Below, piece by piece: positions 52,900 to 64,000 of a stretch of DNA of 64,000 bases (within the stretch, counting starts at the first letter, position 1; every line of letters begins with the position of its first letter). The stretch covers positions 4,342,001-4,406,000 of the forward strand of contig NC_079880.1 of the NCBI RefSeq assembly GCF_029227915.1. The letters run 5' to 3'. The DNA is from Hydractinia symbiolongicarpus (taxonomy: Eukaryota > Cnidaria > Hydrozoa > Anthoathecata > Hydractiniidae). Under the pieces are notes generated by a model. The model made no database searches. It saw only the letters and a program-made list of their open reading frames with translations, and was not told the origin of the DNA. A program made the translations under genes and the position numbers.

Positions 52900-55000
52900 G
52901 AAAGTACCCAGGGAGTAAACTCATGTCCCGAACGATTTTTTAAATTATTTTTTCACCACTAAAACGCATGACACTTGTAGTTTTCAAAAATGTTTTCATT
53001 TTTGATGAGAAGCTTAATGAAGGAGGTTTAATCGCCGGCAAACGAAATCCCGCGTTTTCCCGCAAATCCGGGGCTTGGCCCGTATAGTCGAATGTATACA
53101 AAGAAAGTACCCAGGGAGTAAACTCATTTCCCGAACGATTTTTAAAATTTTTTTTCACCACTAAAACGCATGAGACTTGTAGTTTTCAAAAATGTTTTCA
53201 TTTTTGATGAGACGCTTAATGAAAGAGGTTTAATCGCCGGAAAACGAAAACCCGCGGTTTCCCGTAAATCCCGGGCTTGGCCCGTATAGTCGAATGTATA
53301 CAAAGAAAGTACCCTGTGAGTAAACTCATTTCCAGAACGATTTTTTAAATTATTTTTTCACCACTAAAACGCATAAGACTTGTAGTTTTTAAAAATGTTT
53401 TCATTTTTGATGAGACGCTGAATAAAAGAAGTTTAATCGACGGCAAACGAAAACCCGCGATTTCCCGTAAATCCCGGCTTGGCCCGTATAGTCAAAAGTA
53501 TACAAAGAAAGTACACAGGGAGTAAACTCATTTCCCAAAGGATTTTTTAAATTATTTTTTCACCACTAAAACGCATGAGACTTTTAGTTTTCAAAAATGT
53601 TTTCATTTTTGATGAGACGCTGAATAAAAGAAGTTTAATCGCCGGCAAACGAAAATCCGCAATTTCCCGTAAATCCTGGACTCAGCCCGTATAGTCAAAA
53701 GTATACAAAGAAAGTACCCAGGGAGTAAACTCATTTCCCGAACGATTTTTAAAATTTTTTTTCACCACTAAAACGCATGAGACTTGTAGTTTTCAAAAAT
53801 GTTTTCATTTTTGATGAGACGCTTAATGAAAGAGGTTTAATCGCCGGAAAACGAAAACCCGCGGTTTCCCGTAAATCCCGGGCTTGGCCCGTATAGTCGA
53901 ATGTGTACAAAGAAAGTACCCTGTGAGTAAACTCATTTCCAGAACGATTTTTTAAATTATTTTTTCACCACTAAAACGCATAAGACTTGTGGTTTTCAAA
54001 AATGTTTTCATTTTTGATGAGACGCTGAATAAAAGAAGTTTAATCGACGGCAAACGAAAACCCGCGATTTCCCGTAAATCCCGGCTTGGCCCGTATAGTC
54101 AAAAGTATACAAAGAAAGTACACAGGGAGTAAACTCATTTCCCAAAGGATTTTTTAAATTATTTTTTCACCACTAAAACGCATGAGACTTGTAGTTTTCA
54201 AAAATGTTTTCATTTTTGATGAGACGCTGAATAAAAGAAGTTTAATCGCCGGCAAACGAAAATCCGCGATTTCCCGTAAATCCTGGACTCAGCCCGTATA
54301 GTCAAAAGTATACAAAGAAAGTACCCAGGGAGTAAACTCATTTCCCAAACGATTTTTTAAATTTTTATTTCACCACTAAAACGCATGAGACTTGTAGTTC
54401 TCAAGAATGTTTTCATTTTTGATGAGACGCTGAATAAAAGAAGTTTAATCGCCGGCAAACGAAAATTCGCGATTTCCCGTAAATCCCGGACTCGGCCCGT
54501 ATAGTCAAAATTATACAAAGAAAGTACCCAGGGAGTAAACTCATTTCCCGAACGATTTTTTATATTATCTTTTCACCACTAAACGCATGAGACTTGTAGT
54601 TTTCAAAAATATTTTCATATTTGATGGGACGCTGAATAAAAGAAGTTTAATCGCCGGCAAACGAAAATCCGCGATTTCCCGTAAATCCCGGACTCGGCCC
54701 GTATAGTCAAAATTATACAAAGAAAGTACCCAGGGAGTAAACTCATTTCCCGAACGATTTTTTAAATTATTTTTTCACCACTAAAACGCATGACACTTGT
54801 AGTTTTCAAAAATGTTTTCATTTTTGATGAGAAGCTTAATGAAAGAGGTTTAATCGCCGGCAAACGAAATCCCGCGTTTTCCCGCAAATCCGGGGCTTGG
54901 CCCGTATATTCGAATGTATACAAAGAAAGTACCCAGGGAGTAAAATCATTTCCCGAACGATTTTTAAAAATTTTTTTCACCACTAAAACGCATGAGACTT
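52900..55000. repeat. ~9-mer repeat (~1,822 bp)
   Basis: The monomer type with GCATGACACTTG and GAGAAGCTTAATGAA occurs near 52970 and 54790, 1,822 bp apart, each followed by the shortened TTTTAAAA(A/T)TTTTTTT spacer. Confidence 0.7.
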
Positions 55001-57829
55001 GTAGTTTTCAAAAATGTTTTCATTTTTGATGAGACGCTTAATGAAAGAGGTTTAATCGCCGGAAAACGAAAACCCGCGGTTTCCCGTAAATCCCGGGCTT
55101 GGCCCGTATAGTCGAATGTATACAAAGAAAGTACCCTGTGAGTAAACTCATTTCCAGAACGATTTTTTAAATTATTTTTTCACCACTAAAACGCATAAGA
55201 CTTGTAGTTTTTAAAAATGTTTTCATTTTTGATGAGACGCTGAATAAAAGAAGTTTAATCGACGGCAAACGAAAACCCGCGATTTCCCGTAAATCCCGGC
55301 TTGGCCCGTATAGTCAAAAGTATGCAAAGAAAGTACACAGGGAGTAAACTCATTTCCCAAAGGATTTTTTAAATTATTTTTTCACCACTAAAACGCATGA
55401 GACTTGTAGTTTTCAAAAATGTTTTCATTTTTGATGAGACGCTGAATAAAAGAAGTTTAATCGCCGGCAAACGAAAATCCGCGATTTCCCGTAAATCCTG
55501 GACTCAGCCCGTATAGTCAAAAGTATACAAAGAAAGTACCCAGGGAGTAAACTCATTTCCCAAACGATTTTTTAAATTTTTATTTCACCACTAAAACGCA
55601 TGAGACTTGTAGTTCTCAAGAATGTTTTCATTTTTGATGAGACGCTGAATAAAAGCAGTATAATCGCCGGCAAACGAAAACCCGCGATTTCCCGTAAATC
55701 CCGGGCTTGGCACGTAAAGTCGAATGTATACAAAGAAAGTACCCTGTGAGTAAACTCATTTCCAGAACGATTTTTTAAATTATTTTTTCACCACTAAAAC
55801 GCATAAGACTTGTAGTTTTTAAAAATGTTTTCATTTTTGATGAGACGCTGAATAAAAGAAGTTTAATCGCCGGCAAACGAAAATTCGCGATTTCCCGTAA
55901 ATCCCGGACTCGGCCCGTATAGTCAAAATTATACAAAGAAAGTACCCAGGGAGTAAACTCATTTCCCGAAAGATTTTTTAAATTATTTTTTCACCACTAA
56001 AACGCATGAGACTTGTAGTTTTCAAAAATGTTTTCATTTTTGATGAGAAGCTTAATGAAAGAGGTTTAATCGCCGGCAAACGAAATCCCGCGTTTTCCCG
56101 TAAATCCGGGGCTTGGCCCGTATAGTCGAATGTATACAAAGAAAGTACCCAGGGAGTAAACTCATTTCCCGAACGATTTTTTAAATTTTTTTTTCACCAC
56201 TAAAACGCATGAGACTTGTAGTTTTCAAAAATGTTTTCATTTTTGATGAGACGCTTAATGAAAGAGGTTTAATCGCCGGAAAACGAAAACCCGCGATTTC
56301 CCGTAAATCCCGGGCTTGGCCCGTATAGTCGAATGTATACAAAGAAAGTACCCTGTGAGTAAACTCATTTCCAGAACGATTTTTTAAATTATTTTTTCAT
56401 CACTAAAACGCATAAGACTTGTAGTTTTTAAAAATGTTTTCATTTTTGATGAGACGCTGAATAAAAGAAGTTTAATCGCCGGCAAACGAAAACCCGCGAT
56501 TTCCCGTAAATCCCGGCTTGGCCCGTATAGTCAAAAGTATACAAAGAAAGTACCCAGGGAGTAAACTCATTTCCCGAACGATTTTTTAAATTATTTTTTC
56601 ACCACTAAAACGTATGAGACTTGTAGTTTTCAAAAATGTTTTCATTTTTGATGAGACGCTGAATAAAAGAAGTTTAATTGCCGGCAAACGAAAACCGCCA
56701 TTTCCCGTAAACCCCGGACTCGGCCCGTATAATCAAAAGTATACAAAGAAAGTACCCTGTTAGTAAACTCATTTCCAGAACGATTTTTTAAATTATTTTT
56801 TCACCACTAAAACGCATAAGACTTGTAGTTTTTAAAAATGTTTTCATTTTTGATGAGACGCTGAATAAAAGAAGTTTAATCGCCGGCAAACGAAAACCCG
56901 CGATTTCCCGTAAATCCCGGCCTGGCCCGTATAGTCAAAAGTATACAAAGAAAGTACCCATGGAGTAAACTCATTTCCCGAACGATTTTTTATATTATCT
57001 TTTTACCACTAAATGCATGAGACTTGTAGTTTTCAAAATATTTTCATATTTGATGGGACGCTGAATAAAAGAAGTTTAATCGCCGGCAAACGAAAATCCG
57101 CGATTTCCCGTAAATCCCGGACTCGGCCCGTATAGTCAAATTTATACAAAGAAAGTACCCAGGGAGTAAACTCATTTCCCGAACGATTTTTTAAATTATT
57201 TTTTCACCACTAAAACGCATGAGACTTGTAGTTTTCAAATAAGTTTTCATTTTTGATGAGACGCTGAATAAAAGAAGTTTAATCGCCGGCAAACGAAAAT
57301 TCGCGATTTCCCGTAAATCCCGGACTCGGCCCGTATAGTCAAAATTATACAAAGAAAGTACCCAGGGAGTAAACTCATTTCCCGAAAGATTTTTTAAATT
57401 ATTATTTCACCACTAAAACGCATGAGACTTGTAGTTTTCAAACATGTTTTCATTTTTGATGAGAAGCTTAATGAAAGAGGTTTAATCGCCGGCAAGCGAA
57501 ATCCCGCGTTTTCCCGTAAATCCGGGGCTTGGCCCGTATAGTTGAATGTATACAAAGAAAGTACCCTGTGAGTAAACTCATTTCCAGAACGATTTTTTAA
57601 ATTATTTTTTCACCACTAAAACGCATAAGACTTGTAGTTTTTAAAAATGTTTTCATTTTTGATGAGACGCTTAATAAAAGAAGTTTAATCGCCGGAAAAC
57701 GAAAACCCGCGATTTCCCGTAAATCTCGGGCTTGGCCCGTATAGTCGAATGTATACAAAGAAAGTACCCTGTGAGTAAACTCATTTCCAGAACGATTTTT
57801 TAAATTATTTTTTCACCACTAAAACGCAT

Positions 57830-59860
57830 AAGACTTGTAGTTTTCAAAAAAGTTTTCATTTTTGATGAGACGCTGAATAAAAGAAGTTTAATCGCCGGCA
57901 AACGAAAACCCGCGATTTCCCGTAAATCCCGGCTTGGCCCGTATAGTCAAAAGTATACAAAGAAAGTACCCAGGGAGTAAACTCATTTCCCGAACGATTT
58001 TTTAAATTATTTTTTCACCACTAAAACGCATGAGACTTGTAGTTTTCAAAAATGTTTTCATTTTTGATGAGACGCGGAATAAAAGAAGTTTAATCGCCGG
58101 CAAACGAAAACCGCCATTTCCCGTAAACCCCGGACCCGGCCCGTATAGTCAAAAGTATACAAAGAAAGTACCCTGTTAGTAAACTCATTTCCAGAACGAT
58201 TTTTTAAATTATTTTTTCACCACTAAAACGCATAAGACTTGTAGTTTTTAAAAATGTTTTCATTTTTGATGAGACGCTGAATAAAAGAAGTTTAATCGCC
58301 GGCAAACGAAAACCCGCGATTTCCCGTAAATCCCGGCTTGGCCCGTATAGTCAAAAGTATACAAAGAAAGTACCCAGGGAGTAAACTCATTTCCCGAACG
58401 ATTTTTTATATTATCTTTTTACCACTAAACGCATGAGACTTGTAGTTTTCAAAAATATTTTCATACTTGATGGGACGCTGAATAAAAGAAGTTCAATCGC
58501 CGGCAAACGAAAATCCGCGATTTCCCGTATATCTCGGACTCGGCCCGTATAGTCAAAATTATACAAAGAAAGTACCCAGGGAGTAAACTCATTTCCCGAA
58601 CGATTTTTTAAATTATTTTTTCACCACTAAAACGCATGAGACTTGTAGTTTTCAAAAATGTTTTCATTTTTGATGAGACGCTGAATAAAAGAAGTTTAAT
58701 CGCCGGCAAACGAAAATTCGCGATTTCCCGTAAATCCCGGACTCGGCCCGTATAGTCAAAATTATACAAAGAAAGTACCCAGGGAGTAAACTCATTTCCC
58801 GAAAGATTTTTTAAATTATTTTTTCACCACTAAAACGCATGAGACTTGTAGTTTTCAAAAAAGTTTTCATTTTTGATGAGACGCTGAATAAAAGAAGTTT
58901 AATCGCCGGCAAACGAAAACCCGCGATTTCCCGTAAATCCCGGCTTGGCCCGTATAGTCAAAAGTATACAAAGAAAGTACCCAGGGAGTAAACTCATTTC
59001 CCGAACGATTTTTTAAATTATTTTTTCACCACTAAAACGCATGAGACTTGTAGTTTTCAAAAATGTTTTCATTTTTGATGAGACGCGGAATAAAAGAAGT
59101 TTAATCGCCGGCAAACGAAAACCGCCATTTCCCGTAAACCCCGGACCCGGCCCGTATAGTCAAAAGTATACAAAGAAAGTACCCTGTTAGTAAACTCATT
59201 TCCAGAACGATTTTTTAAATTATTTTTTCACCACTAAAACGCATAAGACTTGTAGTTTTTAAAAATGTTTTCATTTTTGATGAGACGCTGAATAAAAGAA
59301 GTTTAATCGCCGGCAAACGAAAACCCGCGATTTCCCGTAAATCCCGGCTTGGCCCGTATAGTCAAAAGTATACAAAGAAAGTACCCAGGGAGTAAACTCA
59401 TTTCCCGAACGATTTTTTATATTATCTTTTTACCACTAAACGCATGAGACTTGTAGTTTTCAAAAATATTTTCATACTTGATGGGACGCTGAATAAAAGA
59501 AGTTCAATCGCCGGCAAACGAAAATCCGCGATTTCCCGTATATCTCGGACTCGGCCCGTATAGTCAAAATTATACAAAGAAAGTACCCAGGGAGTAAACT
59601 CATTTCCCGAACGATTTTTTAAATTATTTTTTCACCACTAAAACGCATGAGACTTGTAGTTTTCAAAAATGTTTTCATTTTTGATGAGACGCTGAATAAA
59701 AGAAGTTTAATCGCCGGCAAACGAAAATTCGCGATTTCCCGTAAATCCCGGACTCGGCCCGTATAGTCAAAATTATACAAAGAAAGTACCCAGGGAGTAA
59801 ACTCATTTCCCGAAAGATTTTTTAAATTATTTTTTCACCACTAAAACGCATGAGACTTGT
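57830..59860. repeat. 5-mer duplication (~1,011 bp)
   Basis: CGGACCCGGC, rare in the array, is at 58131 and 59142. The surrounding five monomers, including the CATACTTGATGGGACG and GTATATCTCGG variants, match copy to copy. Confidence 0.85.
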
Positions 59861-60799
59861 AGTTTTCAAAAATGTTTTCATTTTTGATGAGAAGCTTAAG
59901 GAAAGAGGTTTAATCGCCGGCAAACGAAATCCCGCGTTTTCCCGTAAATCCGGGGCTTGGCCCGTATAGTCGAATGTATACAAAGAAAGTACCCAGGGAG
60001 TAAACTCATTTCCCGAACGATTTTTTAAATTTTTTTTTCACCACTAAAACGCATGAGACTTGTAGTTTTCAAAAATGTTTTCATTTTTGATGAGACGCTT
60101 AATGAAAGAAGTTTAATCGCCGGAAAACGAAAACCCGCGATTTTCCGTAAATCCCGGGCTTGGCCCGTATAGTCGAATGTATACAAAGAAAGTACCCTGT
60201 GAGTAAACTCATTTCCAGAACGATTTTTTAAATTATTTTTTCACCACTAAAACGCATAAGACTTGTAGTTTTTAAAAATGTTTTCATTTTTGATGAGACG
60301 CTGAATAAAAGAAGTTTAATCGCCGGCAAACGAAAACCCGCGATTTCCCGTAAATCCCGGCTTGGCCCGTATAGTCAAAAGTATACAAAGAAAGTACCCA
60401 GGGAGTAAACTCATTTCCCGAACGATTTTTTAAATTATTTTTTCACCACTAAAACGCATGAGACTTGTAGTTTTCAAAAATGTTTTCATTTTTGATGAGA
60501 CGCTGAATAAAAGAAGTTTAATCGCCGGCAAACGAAAACCGCCATTTCCCGTAAACCCCGGACTCGGCCCGTATAGTCAAAAGTATACAAAGAAAGTACC
60601 CTGTTAGTAAACTCATTTCCAGAACGATTTTTTAAATTATTTTTTCACCACTAAAACGCATAAGACTTGTAGTTTTTAAAAATGTTTTCATTTTTGATGA
60701 GACGCTGAATAAAAGAAGTTTAATCGCCGGCAAACGAAAACCCGCGATTTCCCGTAAATCCCGGCTTGGCCCGTATAGTCAAAAGTATACAAAGAAAGT

Positions 60800-63060
60800 A
60801 CCCAGGGAGTAAACTCACTTCCCGAACGATTTTTTAAATTATTTTTTCACCACTAAAACGCATGAGACTTGTAGTTTTCAAAAATGTTTTCATTTTTGAT
60901 GAGACGCTGAATAAAAGAAGTTTAATCGCCGGCAAACAAAAACCCGCAATTTCCCGTAAATCCCGGGCTTGGCCCGTATAGTCAAAAGTATACAAAGAAA
61001 GTACCCAGGAAGTAAACTCATTTCCCGAACGATTTTTTATATTATTTTTTTACCACTAAACGCATGAGACTTGTAGTTTTCAAAAATATTTTCATATTTG
61101 ATGGGACGCTGAATAAAAGAAGTTTAATCGCCGGAAAACGAAAATCCGCGATTTCCCGTAAATCCCGGACTCGGCCCGTATAGTCAAAAGTATACAAAGA
61201 AAGTACCCAGGGAGTAAACTCATTTCCCGAACGATTTTTTAAATTATTTTTTCACCACTAAAACGCATAAGACTTGTAGTTTTTAAAAATGTTTTCATTT
61301 TTGATGAGACGCTGAATAAAAGAAGTTTAATCGCCGGAAAACGAAAACCCGCGATTTCCCGTAAATCCCAGGCTTGGCCCGCATAGTCGAATGTATACAA
61401 AGAAAGTACCCTGTGAGTAAACTCATTTCCAGAACGATTTTTTAAATTATTTTTTCACCACTAAAACGCATAAGACTTGTAGTTTTCAAAAAAGTTTTCA
61501 TTTTTGATGAGACGCTGAATAAAAGAAGCTTAATCGCCGGCAAACGAAAACCCGCGATTTCCCGTAAATCCCGGCTTGGCCCGTATAGTCAAAAGTATAC
61601 AAAGAAAGTACCCAGGGAGTAAACTCATTTCCCGAACGATTTTTTAAATTATTTTTTCACCAATAAAACGCATGAGACTTGTAGTTTTCAAAAATGTTTT
61701 CATTTTTGATGAGACGCGGAATAAAAGAAGTTTAATCGCCGGCAAACGAAAACCGCCATTTCCCGTAAACCCCGGACTCGGCCCGTATAGTCAAAAGTAT
61801 ACAAAGAAAGTACCCTGTTAGTAAACTCATTTCCAGAACGATTTTTTAAATTATTTTTTCACCACTAAAACGCATAAGACTTGTAGTTATTAAAAATGTT
61901 TTCATTTTTGATGAGACGCTGAATAAAAGAAGTTTAATCGCCGGCAAACGAAAACCCGCGATTTCCCGTAAATCCCGGCTTGGCCCCTATAGTCAAAAGT
62001 ATACAAAGAAAGTACCCAGGGAGTAAACTCATTTCCCGAACGATTTTTTAAATTATTTTTTCACCACTAAAACGCATGAGACTTGTAGTTTTCAAAAATG
62101 TTTTCATTTTTGATGAGACGCTGAATAAAAGAAGTTTAATCGCCGGCAAACGAAAACCGCCATTTCCCGTAAACCCCGGACTCGGCCCGTATAGTCAAAA
62201 GTATACAAAGAAAGTACCCTGTTAGTAAACTCATTTCCAGAACGATTTTTTAAATTATTTTTTCACCACTAAAACGCATAAGACTTGTAGTTTTTAAAAA
62301 TGTTTTCATTTTTGATGAGACGCTGAATAAAAGAAGTTTAATCGCCGGCAAACGAAAACCCGCGATTTCCCGTAAATCCCGGCTTGGCCCGTATAGTCAA
62401 AAGTATACAAAGAAAGTACCCAGGGAGTAAACTCACTTCCCGAACGATTTTTTAAATTATTTTTTCACCACTAAAACGCATGAGACTTGTAGTTTTCAAA
62501 AATGTTTTCATTTTTGATGAGACGCTGAATAAAACAAGTTTAATCGCCGGCAAACGAAAACCCGCAATTTCCCGTAAATCCCGGGCTTGGCCCGTATAGT
62601 CAAAAGTATACAAAGAAAGTACCCAGGAAGTAAACTCATTTCCCGAACGATTTTTTATATTATTTTTTTACCACTAAACGCATGAGACTTGTAGTTTTCA
62701 AAAATATTTTCATATTTGATGGGACGCTGAATAAAAGAAGTTTAATCGCCGGAAAACGAAAATCCGCGATTTCCCGTAAATCCCGGACTCGGCCCGTATA
62801 GTCAAAAGTATACAAAGAAAGTACCCAGGGAGTAAACTCATTTCCCGAACGATTTTTTAAATTATTTTTTCACCACTAAAACGCATAAGACTTGTAGTTT
62901 TTAAAAATGTTTTCATTTTTGATGAGACGCTGAATAAAAGAAGTTTAATCGCCGGCAAACGAAAACCCGCGATTTCCCGTAAATCCCGGGCTTGGCCCGC
63001 ATAGTCGAATGTATACAAAGAAAGTACCCTGTGAGTAAACTCATTTCCAGAACGATTTTT
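60800..63060. repeat. 8-mer spacing (~1,618 bp)
   Basis: The CCGGAAAACGAAAATCC type is at 61131 and 62749, 1,618 bp apart, with neighbours such as GCCCGCATAGTC repeated at the same distance. Confidence 0.65.
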
Positions 63061-64000
63061 TAAATTATTTTTTCACCACTAAAACGCATAAGACTTGTAG
63101 TTTTCAAAAAAGTTTTCATTTTTGATGAGACGCTGAATAAAAGAAGTTTAATCGCCGGCAAACGAAAACCCGCGATTTCCCGTAAATCCCGGCTTCGCCC
63201 GTATAGTCAAAAGTATACAAAGAAAGTACCCAGGGAGTAAACTCATTTCCCGATCGATTTTTTAAATTATTTTTTCACCACTAAAACGCATGAGACTTGT
63301 AGTTTTCAAAAATGTTTTCATTTTTGATGAGACGCGGAATAAAAGAAGTTTAATCGCCGGCAAACGAAAACCGCCATTTCCCGTAAACCCCGGACTCGGC
63401 CCGTATAGTCAAAAGTATACAAAGAAAGTACCCTGTTAGTAAACTCATTTCCAGAACGATTTTTTAAATTATTTTTTCACCACTAAAACGCATAAGACTT
63501 GTAGTTTTTAAAAATGTTTTCATTTTTGATGAGACGCTGAATAAAAGAAGTTTAATCGCCGGCAAACGAAAACCCGCGATTTCCCGTAAATCCCGGCTTG
63601 GCCCGTATAGTCAAAAGTATACAAAGAAAGTACCCAGGGAGTAAACTCATTTCCCGAACGATTTTTTATATTATCTTTTTACCACTAAACGCATGAGACT
63701 TGTAGTTTTCAAAAATATTTTCATATTTGATGGGACGCTGAATAAAAGAAGTTCAATCGCCGGCAAACGAAAATCCGCGATTTCCCGTAAATCCCGGACT
63801 CGGCCCGTATAGTCAAAATTATACAAAGAAAGTACCCAGGGAGTAAACTCATTTCCCGAACGATTTTTTAAATTATTTTTTCACCACTAAAACGCATGAG
63901 ACTTGTAGTTTTCAAAAATGTTTTCATTTTTGATGAGACGCTTAATGAAAGAGGTTTAATCGCCGGAAAACGAAAACCCGCGATTTCCCGTAAATCCCGG

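Larger units (their letters stand above)
27385..64000. repeat. Tandem satellite array, right arm (~202-bp monomer, ~181 copies)
   Basis: The same satellite and orientation as the left arm continue from GGAGTAAACTC to the window edge, with landmarks from 27427 to 63882 at a mean spacing near 202.5 bp. Two short internal dyads recur in most monomers: CGGGC-TTG-GCCCG and GTATA-(8)-TATAC. No gene, RNA gene or second transposon was seen in these 36.6 kb. Confidence 0.98.

Noticed and set aside
1-64000. Hammerhead ribozyme in the satellite monomer
   Set aside because: TTGATGAG resembles the CTGATGAG core, but the essential first C is T and there is no GAAA strand after a helix II; the required three-helix layout is not seen.
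1-64000. CENP-B box in the monomer
   Set aside because: TTCG occurs on one strand near CGG but without the full NTTCGNNNNANNCGGGN spacing.

Overview
The window is metazoan-type nuclear DNA: one complete, self-flanked Maverick/Polinton element (11875-27379, 15,505 bp) sitting inside a very long tandem satellite. The satellite monomer is about 202-203 bp. About 59 copies lie to the left (1-11874) and about 181 to the right (27380-64000). No host gene is visible. The element's proteins resemble Polintons I associate with cnidarians (corals, anemones, hydrozoans), and an Mdm2-like RING fits an animal host. The host assignment is inference from family resemblance, not proof.

Element ends. Imperfect terminal inverted repeats start 5'-AGAGATAGG and end CCTATCTCT-3' (left 11875-12147, right 27076-27379). 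They are flanked by a 5-bp duplication, CCCAG, of the satellite target. Removing the element and one CCCAG restores an uninterrupted monomer. Each TIR carries a run of four short-looped G-tracts. The right TIR alone has a further 54-bp G-rich insert, and the left TIR alone has a 22-bp tandem duplication that rewrites the end of the polymerase gene.

Gene layout, left to right. Minus strand: protein-primed family B DNA polymerase (two in-frame TAA codons); a SAP + Mdm2-like RING protein; a small SAP protein. Plus strand: DDE integrase (one in-frame TAA). Minus: two paralogous hydrophobic proteins. Plus: a 425-aa coiled-coil/membrane protein. Minus: a compact block of small membrane proteins (141, 47, 75, 138 and 207 aa), then the virion block of packaging ATPase, double jelly-roll major capsid protein and penton-like minor capsid protein. 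Plus: a 401-aa protein with a C-terminal membrane anchor. Replication (polymerase), integration (integrase) and particle formation (capsid proteins, ATPase) are all represented, so this is a virus-like self-synthesising element. No adenain-type maturation protease was found. Polymerase and integrase are broken by stops while the morphogenesis genes are open.

Regulation. Transcription units are separated by compact divergent spacers of 38-40 bp and by small perfect hairpins, mostly GTTAC-arm/GTAAC-arm, placed just past the 3' ends of genes. The polymerase and RING genes share both an N-terminal module and an upstream region of about 220 bp, which points to duplication. The satellite is organised in higher-order repeats, most often of seven monomers (about 1,417 bp), with local 3-, 4-, 5-, 8- and 9-mer variants.
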